This document shows, piece by piece, positions 59,938 through 64,000 of a stretch of 64,000 bases of DNA. The stretch comes from JAYVSZ01 sp043774925 (GTDB lineage Bacteria > Pseudomonadota > Gammaproteobacteria > Burkholderiales > Methylophilaceae), in NCBI GenBank assembly GCA_043774925.1, contig JAYVSZ010000033.1, forward strand, positions 1-64,000, in the 5' to 3' direction. Within the stretch, counting starts at the first letter, position 1. Each line of letters starts with the position of its first letter. The notes beneath the pieces were generated by a model. That model made no database searches and was not told the origin of the DNA. It was given only the letters and a program-made list of their open reading frames with translations. Made by a program: the position numbers and the translations under genes.

Positions 59938-60690
59938 ATGTTGCATATCATCCCAATCCCTGCGTTTGACGACAATTATATATGGCTTTTGCACAATGGT
60001 CGCGATGCTGTTGTGGTTGATCCTGGCGACGCCGCGCCCGTGCTGCGCGCACTAAAAAAACTGCAGCTTGATTTAAAAACGATACTCATCACGCACCATC
60101 ACGCAGACCATATTGGCGGTGTTGCGGCGCTACTTGAGCGCTATCCAGCGCGCGTATTTGCGCCGCAGTACGAGCAATATACCTTTAAACACCACGCATT
60201 GGCGGACTGCGATGTGATTGAACTGGCTGAGATTGGTCAAACATTTAAAGTGATGTGGCTGCCAGGGCACACGCTTGGCCATATTGCGTATGTGAATGAC
60301 GCCCATTTGTTTTGTGGCGACACCTTATTTGGCGCGGGTTGTGGAAGATTATTCGAAGGCACACCAGCACAAATGTTGCGCTCTTTAAACCGACTTAAAG
60401 AACTTAATGCAAACACAAAAGTCTATTGTACGCACGAATATACTGCTAAAAATATTGCTTTTGCGCTGACGCTAGAGCCTGAAAACCAAGATTTAATTGC
60501 CAGAAAAGAGGCAGTGCATACAATGCGCGCGAATAATCTGCCCAGCTTGCCAAGCACGATTGGTTTAGAACTTAAAACGAATCCGTTTTTGCGTTGCAAT
60601 CAAGCGTATATTTTTAAAAATTCGCAGGCAGAAAACGTAAATGAACTTGCTGTTTTTACAGCGATTAGAACTTTAAGAAATCATTATTAA
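59938..60690 (+). CDS. gloB: Hydroxyacylglutathione hydrolase (glyoxalase II)
   Basis: A 250-residue metallo-beta-lactamase-fold enzyme that cleaves S-lactoylglutathione in methylglyoxal detoxification. It has THHHADHIGG, LPGHTLGHIAY, FCGDTLFGAGCGRLFEG and a C-terminal HEYTAKNIAFAL. It is divergent from the methyltransferase gene. Confidence 0.95.
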   Translation: MLHIIPIPAFDDNYIWLLHNGRDAVVVDPGDAAPVLRALKKLQLDLKTILITHHHADHIGGVAALLERYPARVFAPQYEQYTFKHHALADCDVIELAEIGQTFKVMWLPGHTLGHIAYVNDAHLFCGDTLFGAGCGRLFEGTPAQMLRSLNRLKELNANTKVYCTHEYTAKNIAFALTLEPENQDLIARKEAVHTMRANNLPSLPSTIGLELKTNPFLRCNQAYIFKNSQAENVNELAVFTAIRTLRNHY

Positions 60691-60729
60691 TCATTAATAT
60701 ACTTAATTATTATAAAGTAAAACTTTTAC

Positions 60730-60758
60730 TTGACTCACGCTTTTTGCATGGTTAATAT
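60730..60758 (+). promoter_or_regulatory. Sigma-70-type promoter for mltD
   Basis: TTGACT (60730-60735), a 17-bp spacer and TAATAT (60753-60758) give a predicted start about 22 bases before the mltD ATG. Confidence 0.7.
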
Positions 60759-60787
60759 TCAGGTCTAGTTTTGCAGGAAATGCATCC

Positions 60788-62371
60788 ATGTTAGCCTCAA
60801 AAAACATCACGCTGGAGCAAGCTAAGCTTCAGCAAACTAAACTTTTGCTAGCTGTTTCTGGCTTATTATTGCTTGGCGCATTGTTTGCAGGGCATGCGCT
60901 TGCTGAAACCAATACCGTTGGCGTTGAAATCGAAGTCATCTCAGAAGATGTCAACAGCGACCTGACTGGTGATCCGATGCAAACATTCATTGGCGATGTT
61001 GATGCCGCTCCTCATAACGACCTGTGGGCGCGCATTAAAGATGGCTACGCCATGCCAAATGTAGAGTCTCAATACACAACAAATCACGAAGCTTGGTACG
61101 CTGCGCGCCCTGATTACATGAAGCGCATGGTGGAACGTAGCCAAAAATACCTGTATCACGTGGTTGAAGAAGTACAAAAACGTGGCATGCCAACAGAAAT
61201 TGCGCTATTGCCAATGGTGGAAAGCGCATTTAACCCACAAGCTTATTCCCACAGCAGCGCTTCGGGCATTTGGCAATTTGTGCCTGCCACAGGTAAAGAT
61301 TTTGGCTTAAAACAAAACTGGTGGGTAGATAATCGACGCGACGTCACGGCCGCCACCAGTGCAGCGCTGACTTACTTACAGAAACTACATGGCATGTTTG
61401 GCACTTGGGAACTCGCGCTAGCCGCCTACAATGCGGGCGAAGGCACAGTGCAACGCGCGATTGAACGCAACCGCAATGCAGGTTTGCCGACAGATTATGA
61501 AAATTTGGACTTGCCGATTGAAACCAAAAACTATGTGCCAAAATTGCAGGCTATTAAAAATATTGTAAGCGACCCTGAAAAGTATGGCTTAAAAATCAAC
61601 TCTATTCCTAATCAGCCTTATTTTGCGCGCGTTAAAGCGCCCAAACAAATTGACGCCAAATTGGTAGCACAACTGGCTGAAATCTCACCAGAAGAATTTA
61701 GCTCGCTTAATCCTAGCTACAACCGCCCTGTAATTACCTCAAATGGAAGCAATAACAATGAGTTACACCAGTTTTTATTGCCAACTTGGGCGGCAGAACG
61801 CTTTACCAATAATCTTGAAAATTACAACAAACCGCTTTCAAATTGGCAAACCTACAGCGTCAAACGTGGTGAGCGCATGGATAATATCGCTAAAAAATTT
61901 GGTATCAATGTGAGCCAATTTCGCAATGTCAATAGCCTCTCCGACTCAAGAAAATTCCGCACATCGCAAGCTGTGCTTGTACCCGCGTCGTTCTCAACGC
62001 GCGCACACCCCATTGATGATAGTGTTGATGTTGCCAACATAGAAAGCAGCGCCGCGGCAGTTAAGGATGATGCGCCCAAATCAAATCAAGCCGCTTCTAA
62101 AGCCGTTTCGCACAAAGTTAAAAAAGGTGAAACTTTAGAGGCCTTGGCCGATAAATACGATACTGACAGCAAAATTTTGATGCAACTAAACCATCTTAAA
62201 TCTAGCAAAATAAAATCTGGGCAAGTCATTAAGCTTAACGCTACATCAAGCAAATATGCGACTCACAGAGCAGTTGCTGAAAATGGAAAATCACACGCAA
62301 GCCACAAAGTTAAAATCGCAAAGTCATCATCACGCCGCATTCAAGCGCGTTCGCGCACTCGACTCAGCTAA
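60788..62371 (+). CDS. mltD: MltD-type lytic transglycosylase with LysM repeats
   Basis: A 527-residue exported enzyme that cleaves glycan strands of peptidoglycan. It has a signal sequence (hydrophobic core about 18-36, AHALA-like cleavage). The SLT domain has catalytic Glu in LPMVESAFNPQAYSHSSASG and LAAYNAGEGTVQRAI. Two LysM domains follow (YSVKRGERMDNIAKKFGI and HKVKKGETLEALADKYDT). The C-terminus is basic. No lipobox is seen, unlike E. coli MltD, so it may be soluble or anchored by its signal. Confidence 0.93.
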   Translation: MLASKNITLEQAKLQQTKLLLAVSGLLLLGALFAGHALAETNTVGVEIEVISEDVNSDLTGDPMQTFIGDVDAAPHNDLWARIKDGYAMPNVESQYTTNHEAWYAARPDYMKRMVERSQKYLYHVVEEVQKRGMPTEIALLPMVESAFNPQAYSHSSASGIWQFVPATGKDFGLKQNWWVDNRRDVTAATSAALTYLQKLHGMFGTWELALAAYNAGEGTVQRAIERNRNAGLPTDYENLDLPIETKNYVPKLQAIKNIVSDPEKYGLKINSIPNQPYFARVKAPKQIDAKLVAQLAEISPEEFSSLNPSYNRPVITSNGSNNNELHQFLLPTWAAERFTNNLENYNKPLSNWQTYSVKRGERMDNIAKKFGINVSQFRNVNSLSDSRKFRTSQAVLVPASFSTRAHPIDDSVDVANIESSAAAVKDDAPKSNQAASKAVSHKVKKGETLEALADKYDTDSKILMQLNHLKSSKIKSGQVIKLNATSSKYATHRAVAENGKSHASHKVKIAKSSSRRIQARSRTRLS

Positions 62372-62432
62372 GCGCTCAATTAAAAGTGTTTTAAGGTAAA
62401 ATTTGGCATTTCCGCCCTTTCATTGCAACGAA

Positions 62433-64000
62433 ATGCCTTCTAAAACCCACCTCCTATTTTCACTCACTTTCGCACTTTCGCTTGCGCTAAACGGTTGTGG
62501 AAAAAACTCTTTTGATTCAACAGATTACAACAAACACTACCCCAGCCAAGAAGGTGGCACGCTGATAGATGCGATGACTGGTGAGCCGAGCGGTTTGATT
62601 TCCATGATTGCTGGCGAATCTGCGTCTTCCGCCATCACTGCAAACATTTTCAACAAGCTCTTAAAATACGACAAAAATTTAGATTTAGAAGGTGAGCTGG
62701 CAGAAAGTTGGCAGGTTTCGAGCGACCAAAAAACCATTACTTTCAAGCTCAAGCCCAACCTGAAATGGGCAGATGGCAAGCCACTGACAAGTGCGGACGT
62801 GCTGTGGACATGGCATGCGGTGATTGACGAAAAAACAGGTAGTCCTTACGCTTCTGATTATCAACTGGTGAAAAAAGCTGATGCGCCAGATCCACTCACT
62901 TTTAACATTACCTACGACCAAGCCTACGCACCAGCGTTGGATAGTTGGGCAGGCCTGCAAATTTTGCCTAAACATTTGCTAGAAGGCCAAGATTTACACA
63001 CCACCGCCTTCGCGCGCAACCCTGTGGGCAGCCATTATTACAAGCTTGATAGTTGGTCGCATGGCGAAAATCTCAAGCTATCACGTAACTCAAGCGCTGT
63101 ATTGGGGCAAGCAAAAATCGACAAACTGGTGACGCGCATCATTCCCGATAACTCGGCGCAATTTTTGGAGTTGATGGCGGGCAATATTGATTCTATGGCC
63201 TTAGATCCAATCAAATATTCACGTATTATCCCAGCCCGACCCGAACTACAAAAAACGCTGGCGCTGTATAAAGAGCTGGGCAACAGCTACACCTATTTAG
63301 GTTTTAACCTCAAACACAAGCCTTTTGACGACAAACGGGTACGCCTTGCCATTAACTATGCCATTGATAAACAAGAGATTATTGACGGCGTTTATCTTGG
63401 CTTAGGCATTAATATTGCTTCGCCCTACAAACCTGGCACGCGTTGGAGCAGCCCGAATTTGAAGCCCTACCCGTACGACCCCGCCAAAGCGCGCGCCTTA
63501 CTTAAAGAAGCTGGCTTTGCGGATAGCAATGGCGACGGTATTTTAGAGCGCGATGGCAAACCGTTTAGTTTCGAAATGATCACCAACCAAAACAAAGAGC
63601 GTGAAAAATCCGCGGTGCTGATTCAGCGCAGGCTAAAAGAAGTGGGTATTGACGTGCAAATTCGCGCTATTGAGTGGGCAAGTTTTATTAGCCGCTTTAT
63701 CAAAACTGGTGATTTCGATGTCGTCGTGCTCGGCTGGAGTTTGGGACTTGATCCAGACCAATACAATATTTGGCATAGTAGCCAGCAAGCGCCAGGGCAA
63801 TTTAATTTTATTGGTTACAACAACCCCGTCGCGGACAAACTACTTGAACAAGGGCGCTTGGAGCTTAACCCAGATAGGCGCATGAAGATTTACCATGAAT
63901 TTTCAAAAGTGTTGTTAGAAGACAGTCCAATCGTGTTTTTATCCGCAGGTTACGGCCTCACCGCGATTCACAAGCGCGTGAAAGGCATCGAGACGCCCGC
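62433..64000 (+). CDS. Peptide/oligopeptide ABC transporter substrate-binding lipoprotein (partial)
   Basis: The frame from the ATG at 62433 is open to the right edge (about 522 residues seen), so the gene is incomplete but nearly full length for the family. It starts with a lipoprotein signal (LALNGCG, Cys22) and then has the SBP family 5 fold: LAESWQVSSDQKTITFKL, LKWADGKPLTSADVLWTW and NYAIDKQEI. Such proteins bind peptides, dipeptides or murein peptides for an ABC importer. The permease genes are not in the window. mltD upstream would make a murein-peptide link plausible, but that is inference. Confidence 0.9.
   Translation, partial: MPSKTHLLFSLTFALSLALNGCGKNSFDSTDYNKHYPSQEGGTLIDAMTGEPSGLISMIAGESASSAITANIFNKLLKYDKNLDLEGELAESWQVSSDQKTITFKLKPNLKWADGKPLTSADVLWTWHAVIDEKTGSPYASDYQLVKKADAPDPLTFNITYDQAYAPALDSWAGLQILPKHLLEGQDLHTTAFARNPVGSHYYKLDSWSHGENLKLSRNSSAVLGQAKIDKLVTRIIPDNSAQFLELMAGNIDSMALDPIKYSRIIPARPELQKTLALYKELGNSYTYLGFNLKHKPFDDKRVRLAINYAIDKQEIIDGVYLGLGINIASPYKPGTRWSSPNLKPYPYDPAKARALLKEAGFADSNGDGILERDGKPFSFEMITNQNKEREKSAVLIQRRLKEVGIDVQIRAIEWASFISRFIKTGDFDVVVLGWSLGLDPDQYNIWHSSQQAPGQFNFIGYNNPVADKLLEQGRLELNPDRRMKIYHEFSKVLLEDSPIVFLSAGYGLTAIHKRVKGIETP

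Overview
The window reads as one continuous piece of a betaproteobacterial chromosome. The inference rests on gene order and content: a rluC/rne divergent pair, mutL followed closely by miaA, an orn / M48 protease / small cytochrome / rsgA block, a complete System I cytochrome c maturation operon, and a moderately AT-rich coding style. The PQQ-type dehydrogenase, dense c-type cytochrome genes and full glycogen cycle would suit a Methylophilaceae-like methylotroph or another member of the Nitrosomonadales. That placement is inference, because no rRNA or other marker is present. I found no tRNA or rRNA gene, CRISPR array, insertion sequence or prophage.

Layout. (1) 1-10.5 kb: the 3' part of a giant multihaem cytochrome gene (24 CxxCH motifs visible), an outer-membrane TPR/beta-barrel protein, and ccmABCDEFGHI, all on the + strand. 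(2) 10.5-14.3 kb: a convergent PQQ-dehydrogenase-like lipoprotein, then a MnmC enzyme split into two overlapping genes. (3) 14.4-21.1 kb: a GT41 (OGT/SPINDLY-like) TPR glycosyltransferase, pilU, an EamA transporter, dapC and two unknown membrane proteins. (4) 21.2-28.8 kb: miaA, a HEPN-like orphan, mutL, a diguanylate cyclase, amiC, tsaE and queG. (5) 29.4-38.8 kb: a glycogen cluster (ROK kinase, malQ, GH57 hydrolase and glgC on -; glgB and pgi on +), with glgA separate at 45.7 kb. (6) 38.9-45.2 kb: sppA, a Rieske protein, gph and rluC on -, then rne with a long structured leader on +. (7) 45.3-54.5 kb: crcB, glgA, orn, an M48 protease, a Met-less cytochrome c, rsgA, an HD-GYP protein with an altered HD dyad, an EAL protein and queD. 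(8) 54.5-64 kb: rfbBACD (dTDP-rhamnose), dnaQ, rnhA, a methyltransferase, gloB, mltD, and a peptide-binding lipoprotein running off the right edge.

How the genes work together. The haem-maturation operon sits directly behind an exceptionally haem-dense cytochrome and an outer-membrane protein whose gene overlaps ccmA. This is the best candidate for a distinctive system, perhaps a periplasmic or extracellular electron wire with its own assembly line. Several genes act on tRNA position 34 or 37 (mnmD/mnmC, miaA, tsaE, queG, queD). A c-di-GMP set (a diguanylate cyclase, an EAL protein and an HD-GYP protein), pilU and the rhamnose genes point to surface behaviour. Several kinds of short dispersed repeat occur between genes, and one of them also lies inside mutL.
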